DNA of 64,000 nucleotides, taken from Aromatoleum tolulyticum (GTDB lineage: Bacteria; Pseudomonadota; Gammaproteobacteria; Burkholderiales; Rhodocyclaceae). Of this stretch, positions 16,834 to 27,520 are shown one piece after another; the first letter of the stretch is position 1; each line of letters starts with the position of its first letter. The position numbers and the translations under genes were made by a program. The notes beneath the pieces are model-generated. The model was given only the letters and a program-made list of their open reading frames with translations, was not told the origin of the DNA and searched no databases. The stretch covers positions 248,001 through 312,000 of the forward strand of contig NZ_FTMD01000001.1 of assembly GCF_900156155.1 (NCBI RefSeq), written 5' to 3'.

Positions 16834-19800
16834 TCAATTTTGCGGCCGTGCGCGCTCCGCCTCGCCCTGCCCTTCCGGCGCCGGTACCAGAGGACGGACC
16901 TCGCCGGTGGCCATGCCCGCATCGGCGTTGCCGCGCGCCGGCTCCTCCACGGACGCGTCCGCATCGCGCGCGGCCTCGGTCGGGGGCACGTGCGCCGGCT
17001 CGGGCTCGGCGACGGTCTGGCTCAGGTAGGGCAGCAGCGTCGGCGCCATCGACTTGAGGATCTGCACCGGCAGACCCGACGTGAATTTGAACGATGCGGC
17101 GTCCGCTCCGATCACGTACGCGGTCAGGGTGCCGAAGTGGCGCGGTCCGAGGTAGAAGACGAAGGTCGCGGTGCGGTTCATTGCCACCCCCCCCTTCAAC
17201 TGTCCGCGCGCGCCCGAGATCACGATGCGGTTGTCGCCGGTGCCGGTCTTGCCGCCGACCACGAGCGGCGTGCCGTCGGGCGCGGTGAAGGCACCGGAGA
17301 GCCGGCGTGCGGTGCCGCCCTCGACGACTTCGGACAGGGCGCCGCGCAGCGCCGCCGCGACCTCGGAAGACATCACGCGTTCCCCCTCGCTTGGCCGGCG
17401 CGCGAACACCGTCTCGTACGGCGTGTCCGGCGCGAAGTGCAGGCGGTCGATGCGCGCGCTCGGCAGGCGCACGCCGTCGTTGACGATGATGCCCATCAGC
17501 TCGGCCAGCGCCGCGGGGCGGTCGCCGGCGCTGCCCAGAGCCGTCGCGAGCGAGGGCACGAGGCGGTTGAACGGATAGCCCAGGCGCACCCAGCGGCGGT
17601 GGATGTCGAGGAAGGCTTCGACTTCGAGGATCGTGTAGATGCGCGTGTCCTGGGCGCCCTTGTAGCGGGTGCGGAACAGCCAGCGGTACACGGCCTGGCG
17701 CTCGGCCTTGCTCGCCGCGACCGCCTCGTCGAAGCTCGCCTCGGGATGGGTCGCGAGGTAGCCGGCAAGCCACAGTTCCAGCGGATGCACACGCGCGATG
17801 AATCCCTGGTCGGGCAGGTCGAAGGAGCCTGGCGCATAGCGCTTGTACAACGCACCCAGCCGCTCTTCGCCGAGCTCGGCGGCCGGCAGGCGCTCCGCCA
17901 CGAAGGCCGAGAAGGTCTTCAGGTCGGCCTCCGGGTTGAGGTAGCGGTAGGTCGCCGCGAGGCGGTCGGCGCTCGGGCGCAGGCCGTCCATGAAGGTCGC
18001 GCGGATCTTCTCCGGGCTCTGCCCCTTGTACTTGCGCCAGAAGCGCCGCATGAAGACCTGCGCCTCGCGGTCGGCGAACTTGGCGAGATATTCGCTGCGG
18101 CGCGGATCGTCGTCGTCCTGCAGCAGCTTCGCGGTACTGCCGGGCACCTGGTACATCGTGTGGCGCACGATGTCGCGCATCAGGCGCACGAAGGGCAGGT
18201 TGATCGAGGCCTGCAGCGCCTGGCGGATCGTCGGCACACGGCTGTCGTCTTCCTTGCGGAAGTTGTTGAAGGTGTGCAACCCGCCGCCGGTGAAGAAGGC
18301 CTCGCCCGGACCGGCCGAATAGTTGCGCTCCAGCGCCGCTTCGAGCATCGCCGCCAGGTTGCGGTCGGCCGTGCGGATCAGGTAGTCGATCGCCCAGCGC
18401 GTGATCGCGTCGTGGCGGTCGACCTGGACCGCGCGCAGTTCTGCCACGGACTGCGCCGCGTGGCGCTGGTGCAGCTCGGCGACGATTTCGAGGTAGGTCG
18501 CGAGCACGCGCAGCTTGGCCGTGGAGCCGAGCTCGAGCTTGCTGCCCTCGTTGATGTCGAGCGGCTGGTCGGTGGTGTCGGTCTGCACGCGCACGCGGTT
18601 GCCGCCCGGGGTGCGCTCGAACAGCGTGAAGCTGTAATGCACCTTGTCGAGCTGCGCCGGGGTGAGCAGGCGCTCGCCGATGACGCCGGCGTTGCGGCCG
18701 AACTCGGGCTCGGCGAGGCGCAGCAGGTATTCCGTGACGACCTCCTGCAGCTTGCCGTCGAGCGTCGTCGAGGCCCGCAGGTCGAGGCGGTCGAGGTCGT
18801 AGAGCGACACGTCGAGCATGCCCGCGATGCGCGTGCGCACGAGCGTCGAGCCCTTGTCGGCCGGCACCGGCACGCGCGCGGGGTCGACCGCGGGGTCGCG
18901 GAACACGAGCTTCGCCTTGAGGCCCGCATCGCGCAGGCCCGGCCCGATCAGCCCGCCTTCGGAGAGGATGCGCAGGTGCGCGTCGGCGAGCTTGGCGAGG
19001 TCGTCGCGGCCCCGGCCCAGATAGTGCGAGGGGCGGCGGTGCGCGATCATCAGCGCGAGCACCTGGCGCAGCGCGAGCCCCTGCTCGGCGAGCTCGTCGC
19101 CGCTCGCCTCGTCCTTCGCGAGCAATTGGTTCACGCGCGCGAAATCGGCGCCGAACCACACCCACAGGCCATCGCCCAGGCCATGCACCTCGCCATACAC
19201 GGGCGCGGCCGACAGCGGCACGGTGTTGAGGTAGTCGAGCACCAGTTCGCGCCGCGCGGGCAGCGTTTCCGCACCGTCGCGGTAGGCGCGCACGCTCGCG
19301 GACACCATCTGGCGCAGCTTCTCCTGCGGCGAGTGGGTGACGCCGTCGGGCGAGTGGCGGTACTTCTCGATCTGCGTCGCGAGGGTGCTGCCGCCGGGGG
19401 TGTTGAGGTCCTCGTCGACGACCTTCGCGAGCTGGGCGACGATCGCGCGGCCGAAGCGCGCCCAGTCCACGGCCGGATTCATGTGCGGCCGCTCGGGATC
19501 CAGCAGGTCGCGGTTCTCGATGAACAGCAGTCCCTGCACGATACGCGGGGGGATGCTGTCGAACGCGTCGTAATGGCGGATGGGGTAGCGCGTCGCGTAC
19601 AGCGATTCGTCGCGCGCATCGCTCACCGCCAGACCGGTGTGCGTCTTTTCGCGGTACGGCGGGAAATAGCCGCGGCCGGCGTAGTCGAGCAGCGCGTCGG
19701 AGAACCGCGTCTGGCGTTCGATCGCGTAACCGCGCGCGGCGAGGCGCTCGGAGAAGTCCCTGAGCTGCGTGTAGCCCAGACGCTGGTCGAAGGGGCCGTG

Positions 19801-20043
19801 CTCGGGGAAGCGGATCGCCTCGCTCGGGCCGGGCTGCAGCGCGAAGGAGAGCTTCGCCGCGTAGCGCGGGATCTCGCGCGACTGCAGCCAGGAAGTTTCG
19901 CTTTCGTAATACGCCGCGACGCCGCCGACGATGATCGCCAGGACACACAGCCAGAACAGCGAGCGCCGCAGCACCCTGAACCACCCTCGCCGTTCCGGCT
20001 TCTTGTTGCTGGTGTTACCTGACACGTTGGCGCCCGAGTGCAT
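16834..20043 (-). CDS. Large class A PBP-like transglycosylase/transpeptidase
   Basis: 1069 residues with one N-terminal membrane anchor (SLFWLCVLAIIVGGVAAYY). A GT51-type region (residues 150-350) contains LFIENRDLLDP (Glu176) and GGSTLATQIEKYRHSP, a divergent form of the usual GGSTITQQ motif. The transpeptidase domain has the SxxK motif at GSTAK (Ser507, Lys510), an SxN motif in QASINLPF and KTGTG near residue 950. The length exceeds E. coli PBP1a/1b by over 200 residues, mostly from an insertion between the SxN and KTG motifs. It should polymerise or cross-link peptidoglycan in the periplasm. A start at GTG 20025 is possible because no clear ribosome site precedes 20043. Confidence 0.82.
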   Translation of the reverse strand: MHSGANVSGNTSNKKPERRGWFRVLRRSLFWLCVLAIIVGGVAAYYESETSWLQSREIPRYAAKLSFALQPGPSEAIRFPEHGPFDQRLGYTQLRDFSERLAARGYAIERQTRFSDALLDYAGRGYFPPYREKTHTGLAVSDARDESLYATRYPIRHYDAFDSIPPRIVQGLLFIENRDLLDPERPHMNPAVDWARFGRAIVAQLAKVVDEDLNTPGGSTLATQIEKYRHSPDGVTHSPQEKLRQMVSASVRAYRDGAETLPARRELVLDYLNTVPLSAAPVYGEVHGLGDGLWVWFGADFARVNQLLAKDEASGDELAEQGLALRQVLALMIAHRRPSHYLGRGRDDLAKLADAHLRILSEGGLIGPGLRDAGLKAKLVFRDPAVDPARVPVPADKGSTLVRTRIAGMLDVSLYDLDRLDLRASTTLDGKLQEVVTEYLLRLAEPEFGRNAGVIGERLLTPAQLDKVHYSFTLFERTPGGNRVRVQTDTTDQPLDINEGSKLELGSTAKLRVLATYLEIVAELHQRHAAQSVAELRAVQVDRHDAITRWAIDYLIRTADRNLAAMLEAALERNYSAGPGEAFFTGGGLHTFNNFRKEDDSRVPTIRQALQASINLPFVRLMRDIVRHTMYQVPGSTAKLLQDDDDPRRSEYLAKFADREAQVFMRRFWRKYKGQSPEKIRATFMDGLRPSADRLAATYRYLNPEADLKTFSAFVAERLPAAELGEERLGALYKRYAPGSFDLPDQGFIARVHPLELWLAGYLATHPEASFDEAVAASKAERQAVYRWLFRTRYKGAQDTRIYTILEVEAFLDIHRRWVRLGYPFNRLVPSLATALGSAGDRPAALAELMGIIVNDGVRLPSARIDRLHFAPDTPYETVFARRPSEGERVMSSEVAAALRGALSEVVEGGTARRLSGAFTAPDGTPLVVGGKTGTGDNRIVISGARGQLKGGVAMNRTATFVFYLGPRHFGTLTAYVIGADAASFKFTSGLPVQILKSMAPTLLPYLSQTVAEPEPAHVPPTEAARDADASVEEPARGNADAGMATGEVRPLVPAPEGQGEAERARPQN

Positions 20044-20163
20044 GTGATGCGGAGATTATCCAGCATCGGCACGCCATCCAGATACCCGTGTTGCGTGAAG
20101 GAAACAGCTGCGTCGTGCTGCGGCGCAGCATTTCCTGCGCAATTCCGGGGATGCCTCCTCCGT

Positions 20164-21786
<1,623 letters not shown>

Positions 21787-21996
21787 GGATCGGATCGCAA
21801 AAAAACAAAGCCGCCGGCCGGAATCGGCGAGGCGGAGACAAACGCAATTCTATCAAGGAATTAGGGCTGTCCGCTGGGAAACGGGCGGAAAGCGTGGAAA
21901 TCCCGCGCAGCAGCGCGCGCGCAGCGCCAGTCGCGGCGTGCCGACGTCAAAATCTGCGATGATGCGCGCCTCGTCCCTTCGCATCCGTGCACGACC

Positions 21997-22263
21997 ATGC
22001 CCAAAGCCGCCCCCACGCTCCGCCAGCGCAAGATCTTCGCCCTCACCCGCATCCTCGGCGGCCTCGTCGCCGCCTGCTACCTCGGCTACGTCGTGATCGC
22101 GAATCTTGCGGGCGGCGTGCCCTTCGATAGCAAGCTGATGTTCACGGCGCTGGTGGCGGCAGCAGGATTCGGCTATGCGGCGTGGTATCTGCGCGACCTC
22201 TCGGCGGTCGCGCACGAGGAGCGCGAGCAGGGCGTAAACGGCAACGGCGGCGCGAAGGGCTGA
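21997..22263 (+). CDS. Small two-helix membrane protein, unknown
   Basis: 88 residues. A basic N-terminus (MPKAAPTLRQRKIFALTR) is followed by two hydrophobic helices, LGGLVAACYLGYVVIANLAGG and LMFTALVAAAGFGYAAWYL, and a charged tail ending GVNGNGGAKG. No family is recognised. Codon use agrees with its neighbours, and the frame is the only sensible gene between prfC and terC on either strand. Confidence 0.6.
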   Translation: MPKAAPTLRQRKIFALTRILGGLVAACYLGYVVIANLAGGVPFDSKLMFTALVAAAGFGYAAWYLRDLSAVAHEEREQGVNGNGGAKG

Positions 22264-22284
22264 GCCTCCGCGCCGCCGTCGACA

Positions 22285-22302
22285 CGCCGGGCTTCCCCGG
22301 CG
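22285..22302. terminator. Hairpin between convergent small membrane protein and terC
   Basis: A perfect CGCCGGG-CTTC-CCCGGCG stem-loop lies between the two converging stop codons (22263 and 22316). There is no T-tract on either side, so it could act only as a weak bidirectional terminator or as an RNA 3'-end stabiliser. Confidence 0.35.
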
Positions 22303-22315
22303 CGACCGGCCCGCG

Positions 22316-23077
22316 TCAGCGTGCCGGCTGCTTCTCCGCAACGTAGGGTTCGTGCAGCACCACCGGATGGGCCGCACGCTTGCGCATGCGGATGTTGAGC
22401 ATCTCGACGACCACCGAGAAGGCCATCGCCGAATAGATGTAGCCCTTCGGCACGTGATGACCGAAGCCTTCGGCGATCAGCACGACACCGACCACCATCA
22501 GGAAGGACAGCGCCAGCATCTTCACGGTCGGGTGCTCCGACACGAAGTTGCCGATCGGCGCCGACGCCACCATCATCAGGCCGACCGACGCGACCACCGC
22601 GGCCATCATCACGGTCAGGTTGCTCACCATGCCGATCGCGGTAATGATCGAATCGAGCGAGAACACCAGGTCGATGACGATGATCTGCATGATCACGGCA
22701 GTGAAGGTTGCCTTGACGGCCGAGGACGCCTCGCCCTCCTCGCCTTCCATCAGCTGATGGATCTCCCCGGTGCTCTTCCACACAAGGAACAGGCCACCGC
22801 CGAGCAGGATCAGGTCGCGCGCCGAAAAGCCATGACCGAACAGTTCGAACAGCGCCTGGTTGAGGCCGGCGAGCCACGCGAGGATGGAGAGCAGCGCAAG
22901 GCGCATGAACATCGCGAGGAACAGGCCAAGGCGACGCGCAAACGCACGGCGTTCCGGCGGCAACTTGTCGACAAGGATCGAGATGAAGATGATGTTGTCG
23001 ATGCCCAGCACCAGCTCGAGCGCGGTGAGGGTCAGGAAGGCGAAGATGAGTTGCGGGTCGGTGAGGAATTCGATCAT
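22316..23077 (-). CDS. TerC-family integral membrane protein
   Basis: 253 residues with seven to eight membrane helices. The two acidic TerC motifs are present: ELVLGIDNIIFISILVDKL in the first helix pair and VIDLVFSLDSIITAIGMVSN in the second half. It ends with a cytoplasmic basic tail (RKRAAHPVVLHEPYVAEK). Family members are linked to tellurite resistance and to metal (Mn2+) handling. Here there are no other ter genes, so a metal-homeostasis role is more likely than tellurite resistance. Confidence 0.9.
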   Translation of the reverse strand: MIEFLTDPQLIFAFLTLTALELVLGIDNIIFISILVDKLPPERRAFARRLGLFLAMFMRLALLSILAWLAGLNQALFELFGHGFSARDLILLGGGLFLVWKSTGEIHQLMEGEEGEASSAVKATFTAVIMQIIVIDLVFSLDSIITAIGMVSNLTVMMAAVVASVGLMMVASAPIGNFVSEHPTVKMLALSFLMVVGVVLIAEGFGHHVPKGYIYSAMAFSVVVEMLNIRMRKRAAHPVVLHEPYVAEKQPAR

Positions 23078-23133
23078 GGCGGACCAGAAAATGGAGAATC
23101 CCGCTTATATAGCATGCCGCCGGCAAGAAGCGC

Positions 23134-23167
23134 GAATTGCGGAACCGCAGCACAGGTTCCGCAATTC
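23134..23167. repeat. Perfect 13-bp inverted repeat in terC/TonB-receptor spacer
   Basis: GAATTGCGGAACC (23134-23146) and its exact reverse complement GGTTCCGCAATTC (23155-23167) are separated by eight bases. The element lies 57 bp upstream of terC and 174 bp upstream of the TonB receptor, in their divergent spacer. No T-tract follows on either strand, so it resembles an operator or cruciform site more than a terminator. The rest of the 263-bp spacer holds no gene. Confidence 0.6.
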
Positions 23168-23340
23168 CTGATTGACGGGGCCGGCTCCCGGCCTGCCCGC
23201 CATGCACGCCTGCGTTAAGGACCATGACACGCCCGCGCACGCCGACATAATCATCGGAAATGCCCGGGCTATCACCATGGAGGTAGGGAACAGGGTATGC
23301 TTGCGGGTTTATCATCCGCCGCGCCTGGACCGAGATTCAG

Positions 23341-25374
23341 TTGGCAGCCTACCCGATCCGCCCCTTCCGCCTGCACCTGGCGCTCGCACTGATTGCGAGC
23401 GTCGCGATTCCCGCATCCGCCGCGGAATCGCCCTATTTCGAGGAGTTGCCGCTGGTGCTGAGCGCGACCCGCCTGCCCCAGCCCCGGCATGAGGTGCCCG
23501 GCGCGGTGACGGTGATCGACCGCGAGCTGATCGCCGCGACCGGCTACCGCGATCTGGCGCGCGTGCTGCGGCTCGTGCCCGGGATGCAGATCGGGCAGGA
23601 ACGCGGGCACGCCCAGTGGGTGACCTACCACGGATTATCGAGCGATTATCCGACCGAAATGCAGGTGCTGATCGACGGCCGCTCGGTGATCAACGGCAGC
23701 GCCTTCGGCGGTATCGACTGGACCGGGCTGCCCCTCACTCTCGACGAGATCGACCGCATCGAGGTGGTGCGCGGGACGAATGCGAGCAGTTTCGGCGCCA
23801 ACGCCTTCCTCGGCGTCATCAACATCATCACCCGCCACAGTGTCGAGGACCCCGGACTGCGGGTGGACCTGCGCGCGGGCGACGACCGCATCCGCGACGC
23901 GACATTCACCTGGAGCGGCGGCGGAGACCCGCTGACCCTGCGCGTGAACGCGGCGACGCAGCGGGACGAAGGCTTCGACGGCCTGCACGACACCCGCCGC
24001 ACCGACACCTTCTCGCTCCGGGGCGACCTGCAGATCGACGCCCAGGACTCGCTGCTGCTGCGGGTCGCGAGCAACAGTGGCGCGCGCGGCGAAGGCTATG
24101 CGGGGTCCGTGTTCAACAACAACGGCACGCGCCACAGCAGGAACCACAGCCACAACATCCACCTGCAGTGGCAGCACAACGATTCCGCGAACGCGGAGTG
24201 GCTGCTCAACTACTACCGCAATCACGAACGCGTGCGCGACGAATGGTTCGCGGGCGCACCGATGTTCCCGGCGGTGCCGCTCGACCGCAACCGCGACAGC
24301 GTGCGCGACAGCGTGGGGATCCAGCGGCGCAGCGCACCCGCTCGGGACCTGCAGCTGGTGTGGGGACTGGAGGCCCAGCGCGATGATGTCGATGCGCCCT
24401 TCCTCTACTTCGGCGACAACCCCGACCCGCAGTACCTGTACCGCGGATCGGGCAACGTCGAGTGGCGCGCGCTGGAGGACGTGACGCTGAACCTGGGGGG
24501 TGCCGTGGAGCGGTATTCCGGCGGCAAGACCCACCTCAGCCCGCGCGCCTTCGCCAACTGGCAGGCGGCCCCCGGACACACGCTGCGCGCCGGCTATTCC
24601 CGCGGCCTGCGCCAGAACAACGTGTTCGCGCGCTACGCCGACATCCGCGCGATCGACCCGGCGAGCGGCCAGGTGCTGGTCCGCCCCTATCTGCCCAATC
24701 CCGACCTCGAACAGACGCGCGTCGGCGCCCGCGAAGTCGGCTATCTGGGCCGCTTCGAGACCTGGAACACGACGCTGGACGTCCGGGTATTCGAGGAGGA
24801 CATCCACGACTTCGTCGTGCGCGTGCCCCGGCCGGACCCCGTGCCGGCGCCTCTGCTGTCGTCCTTCCTCGGCTCCACCCGCTACGAGAACCTCGACTCC
24901 GCGGTGCGCCTGCGCGGCATCGAATACGAGCTGTCGACGCGCCCCCGGCCGGGCACCGAGCTGCGCGTCGCGCACGCCATCCTCGACCGCAACAGCAGCC
25001 ACCCCGGCATCGAGGACCGCAGCGCCCCCTACTCCGCGGCGGTGAGCTGGCTCCAGGACTGGGGCGGCGGCTGGAGGAGCATGATCAGCGTCATGCGCAT
25101 GGGCCCGCTTGCCGGCGGCGACGGCTACGTGCCGCGCTATCGCTTCGTCGCCCGGCCCTACACGACGGGGGACGCGAACATCACCTACACGACCACCGTC
25201 GCCGGGCATACCGTGCAGTGGGGCCTCACCGCCCAGAACATCGGGCCCCGCCATCAGGAATTCGCCGACCGCAGCCAGCAGGCCGCAAGCGGCTCGAACG
25301 ACCCGGTGAACGAGGTATGCCCGGTCGCCTACCTCTCGCTCAGCATCGCGCTGGAGCGCGGCAAACACCCGTGA
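23341..25374 (+). CDS. TonB-dependent outer-membrane receptor
   Basis: 677 residues from a TTG start at 23341. Signal peptide LALALIASVAIPASA is followed by the TonB-box/plug region. The plug shows LSATRLPQPRHEVPGAVTVID, YRDLARVLRLVPGMQIG, VLIDGRSVINGS, IDRIEVVRGTNASSFGANAF and GVINIITR (about residues 40-165). The remainder is a 22-strand barrel with alternating aromatic strands, ending in an outer-membrane-type strand AYLSLSIALERG. Substrate is unknown: no cobalamin riboswitch or ferric-uptake box was recognised upstream, and no ABC importer adjoins. The following DOMON-like gene overlaps by 4 bp, so the two are coupled. Confidence 0.88.
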   Translation: MAAYPIRPFRLHLALALIASVAIPASAAESPYFEELPLVLSATRLPQPRHEVPGAVTVIDRELIAATGYRDLARVLRLVPGMQIGQERGHAQWVTYHGLSSDYPTEMQVLIDGRSVINGSAFGGIDWTGLPLTLDEIDRIEVVRGTNASSFGANAFLGVINIITRHSVEDPGLRVDLRAGDDRIRDATFTWSGGGDPLTLRVNAATQRDEGFDGLHDTRRTDTFSLRGDLQIDAQDSLLLRVASNSGARGEGYAGSVFNNNGTRHSRNHSHNIHLQWQHNDSANAEWLLNYYRNHERVRDEWFAGAPMFPAVPLDRNRDSVRDSVGIQRRSAPARDLQLVWGLEAQRDDVDAPFLYFGDNPDPQYLYRGSGNVEWRALEDVTLNLGGAVERYSGGKTHLSPRAFANWQAAPGHTLRAGYSRGLRQNNVFARYADIRAIDPASGQVLVRPYLPNPDLEQTRVGAREVGYLGRFETWNTTLDVRVFEEDIHDFVVRVPRPDPVPAPLLSSFLGSTRYENLDSAVRLRGIEYELSTRPRPGTELRVAHAILDRNSSHPGIEDRSAPYSAAVSWLQDWGGGWRSMISVMRMGPLAGGDGYVPRYRFVARPYTTGDANITYTTTVAGHTVQWGLTAQNIGPRHQEFADRSQQAASGSNDPVNEVCPVAYLSLSIALERGKHP

Positions 25375-25919
25375 CCGCGTCAGCGACCGCGCTGCTTCGT
25401 CCTTTCCCGGCGAGCCGGCCCTGCCCCATCGATTCGGTCGCGGTGCGCGTCTGCCGCGAGGACGGAGGCGGGCTGCGGCTGCGTTTCGAGCTCGTGGGGA
25501 ACGTCCAGCGGGTGGCGGTCCCCGGCCCGCGCGCCGCGCGGATGGCGGACGGTCTGTGGGCGCACACCTGCTGCGAGGCTTTCATCGGCCTCCCCGGCAG
25601 CCCGGCCTACCGCGAGTTCAACTTCTCGCCCTCGGGCGAATGGGCGATCTACGACTTCGACGCCTACCGCCAGCGAAGCGCGGCGGGAATCGTCCCGCCC
25701 GCCCCCCTCATCGCGTCAAGGCTCGAAGCGGACCGGCTCGTGCTCGACGCCACGCTCGACGCGGCGACCGTTCCGCGGGGCTCGCCGCTCGAGCTCGGCG
25801 TCACGACGGTCGTCGAAGCGGCCGACGGCACGCTATCCTATTGGGCCCTGCACCACCCCGGTGCCCGCCCCGATTTCCACCTCCGCGACGCCTTCACGCT
25901 GACGCTGGCTCGGCCCTGA
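25371..25919 (+). CDS. DOMON-like domain protein
   Basis: 182 residues starting with a GTG that overlaps the TonB receptor stop (GTGA). A beta-rich fold is implied by alternating segments (RLRFELVGNVQRVAVP). The characteristic centre DGLWAHTCCEAFIGLPGS followed by YREFNFSPSGEWAIYDFDAYR matches DOMON-like proteins, which bind haem or sugar. No signal peptide is visible. Coupling to a receptor suggests a shared ligand, an inference only. Confidence 0.8.
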   Translation: MTASATALLRPFPASRPCPIDSVAVRVCREDGGGLRLRFELVGNVQRVAVPGPRAARMADGLWAHTCCEAFIGLPGSPAYREFNFSPSGEWAIYDFDAYRQRSAAGIVPPAPLIASRLEADRLVLDATLDAATVPRGSPLELGVTTVVEAADGTLSYWALHHPGARPDFHLRDAFTLTLARP

Positions 25920-25944
25920 GTACGTCGGAAACCATCAGGACATC

Positions 25945-27165
25945 ATGACCGCTTCCATCCGGTTCGGCCTCGACCGCCTGCTCGCAGACCCCGCGCTGCG
26001 CCGCCCGCTCGCCGGCCGCCGCGTCGCCCTGCTCGCCCATCCCGCTTCAGTCACGCGCACGCTCACGCATTCGCTCGACGCGCTCGGAGCGCTGCCCGAC
26101 ATCACGCTCAGCGCCGCCTTCGGCCCGCAGCACGGCCTGCGCGGCGACAAGCAGGACAACATGGTCGAGTCGCCCGACTTCATCGACCCGGCGCACGGCA
26201 TCCCGGTGTTCAGCCTGTACGGCGAGGTGCGCCGGCCGACCGACGCGATGATGGACACCTTCGACGTGCTGCTGGTCGACCTGCAAGACCTCGGCTGCCG
26301 CATCTACACCTTCATCACGACGCTGCGCTACGTGCTCGAAGCCGCCGCCCGGCATCGCAAGGCGGTGTGGGTGCTGGACCGCCCGAACCCCGCCGGGCGA
26401 CCGGTCGAGGGCCTGCTGCTGCGCCCCGGCGGGGAAAGCTTCGTCGGCGCCGGACCGCTGCCGATGCGGCACGGCCTGACGATGGGCGAGCTCGCACGCT
26501 GGTTCGTCGCGACCCTGAAGCTCGACGTCGACTGCCAGGTCGTGACGATGGACGGCTGGCAGCCGGACGCGGCACCCGGCTACGGCTGGCCGCTGGGCGA
26601 ACGCAGCTGGGTCAATCCCAGCCCCAACGCCCCCAACCTGTCGATGGCGCGCGCCTATGCCGGCACCGTGATGCTGGAAGGCACGACGCTGTCGGAAGGC
26701 CGCGGCACGACGCGTCCGCTGGAGCTCTTCGGCGCCCCCGACATCGACGCGCGCGCGATGCGCGCGGAGATGCAGCGCCTCGCCCCGCACTGGCTCGCCG
26801 GCTGCGTGCTGCGCGAGTGCTGGTTCGAACCGACCTTCCACAAGCACGCCGGCAGGCTGTGCAGCGGCCTGCAGATCCACGTCGAGGATCCGGCGCATTA
26901 CGACCACGCCGCCTTCCGTCCGTGGCGCCTGCAGGCGCTCGCGTTCAAGGCGCTGCGCGGCCTGCAGCCGGACTACCCGCTGTGGCGCGACTTCCCCTAC
27001 GAGTACGAGCACGACCGCCTCGCGATCGACCTCATCAACGGCAGCGAGCTGTTGCGCCGCTGGGTGGACGATCCGGCCGCGACCCCGGCCGACCTCGACG
27101 CCCTCACCATCCCCGACGAGTCCGACTGGTCCGCGGCGCGCGAACCCTTCCTGCTGTATCGCTGA
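25945..27165 (+). CDS. DUF1343 protein, NamZ-like exo-beta-N-acetylmuramidase family
   Basis: 406 residues. Family motifs include VALLAHPASVT, FGPQHGLRGDKQDNMVES, FSLYGEVRRPT, DVLLVDLQDLGCRIYTFITT, WVLDRPNPAGRPVEG and SPNAPNLSMARAYAGT. DUF1343 includes the muramidase NamZ, which releases terminal MurNAc from peptidoglycan fragments. No signal peptide is seen, so it would act on cytoplasmic muropeptide or sugar fragments, unlike exported homologues. ATG at 25945 is 25 bp after the DOMON-like gene, likely in one transcript with it and the TonB receptor. Two terminator-like hairpins follow at 27314-27380. Confidence 0.82.
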   Translation: MTASIRFGLDRLLADPALRRPLAGRRVALLAHPASVTRTLTHSLDALGALPDITLSAAFGPQHGLRGDKQDNMVESPDFIDPAHGIPVFSLYGEVRRPTDAMMDTFDVLLVDLQDLGCRIYTFITTLRYVLEAAARHRKAVWVLDRPNPAGRPVEGLLLRPGGESFVGAGPLPMRHGLTMGELARWFVATLKLDVDCQVVTMDGWQPDAAPGYGWPLGERSWVNPSPNAPNLSMARAYAGTVMLEGTTLSEGRGTTRPLELFGAPDIDARAMRAEMQRLAPHWLAGCVLRECWFEPTFHKHAGRLCSGLQIHVEDPAHYDHAAFRPWRLQALAFKALRGLQPDYPLWRDFPYEYEHDRLAIDLINGSELLRRWVDDPAATPADLDALTIPDESDWSAAREPFLLYR

Positions 27166-27313
27166 ACGGCGCAACGCGGCGACACGCCCCCGGATCGCCG
27201 CGCCGCAACATCCGGTAGCCGGGGCGGCGCGCGCCACTTTGTAACTTCCTCCGGCACCCTCCGCGCCGCAGCGCAACAGATCCCCACCCCCATCGCCAGC
27301 CGGCGACAGCGCA

Positions 27314-27380
27314 AAAGCCGCGCCACACACGGCTTTCGGCGCGCAGGCCGGCCGTGCCGTCGCCTCGTGGCGACGGTTTT
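27314..27380 (+). terminator. Two tandem hairpins, the second with a T-tract
   Basis: AAAGCCG-N9-CGGCTTT occupies 27314-27336. CCGTCGCC-TCGT-GGCGACGG followed by TTTT occupies 27357-27380 and has the form of an intrinsic terminator for the transcript ending with the DUF1343 gene. The surrounding 355-bp gap (27166-27520) otherwise holds only a short AT-rich, promoter-like patch (TTGATAC near 27424) ahead of the EF-hand gene. Confidence 0.65.
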
Positions 27381-27520
27381 GCGCCCACGCGCACCTGCGT
27401 GACCATGCCAATGGCTTCAACACGTTGATACAAAACATTTTTCCATGACTGGCCCGCGGCTTGCAGAGTGGCGGCGGTCTTCTGCGTTCCCCGCAGGATC
27501 CACCAGGATGGAGAAACAAC

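Noticed and set aside
16228-20022. A 1264-codon open frame on the plus strand opposite the PBP-like gene
   Set aside because: It mirrors a real gene on the minus strand with PBP motifs; its product is Arg/Ala/Leu-rich with no domain. It is an effect of high-GC third positions.
20044-20163. A possible small gene between prfC and the PBP-like gene
   Set aside because: Frames here overlap the ends of both genes, have no ribosome site and no conserved sequence.
23172-23340. A cobalamin riboswitch or Fur box upstream of the TonB receptor
   Set aside because: No B12-box or 19-bp Fur-like palindrome was found; only the 13-bp inverted repeat stands out.
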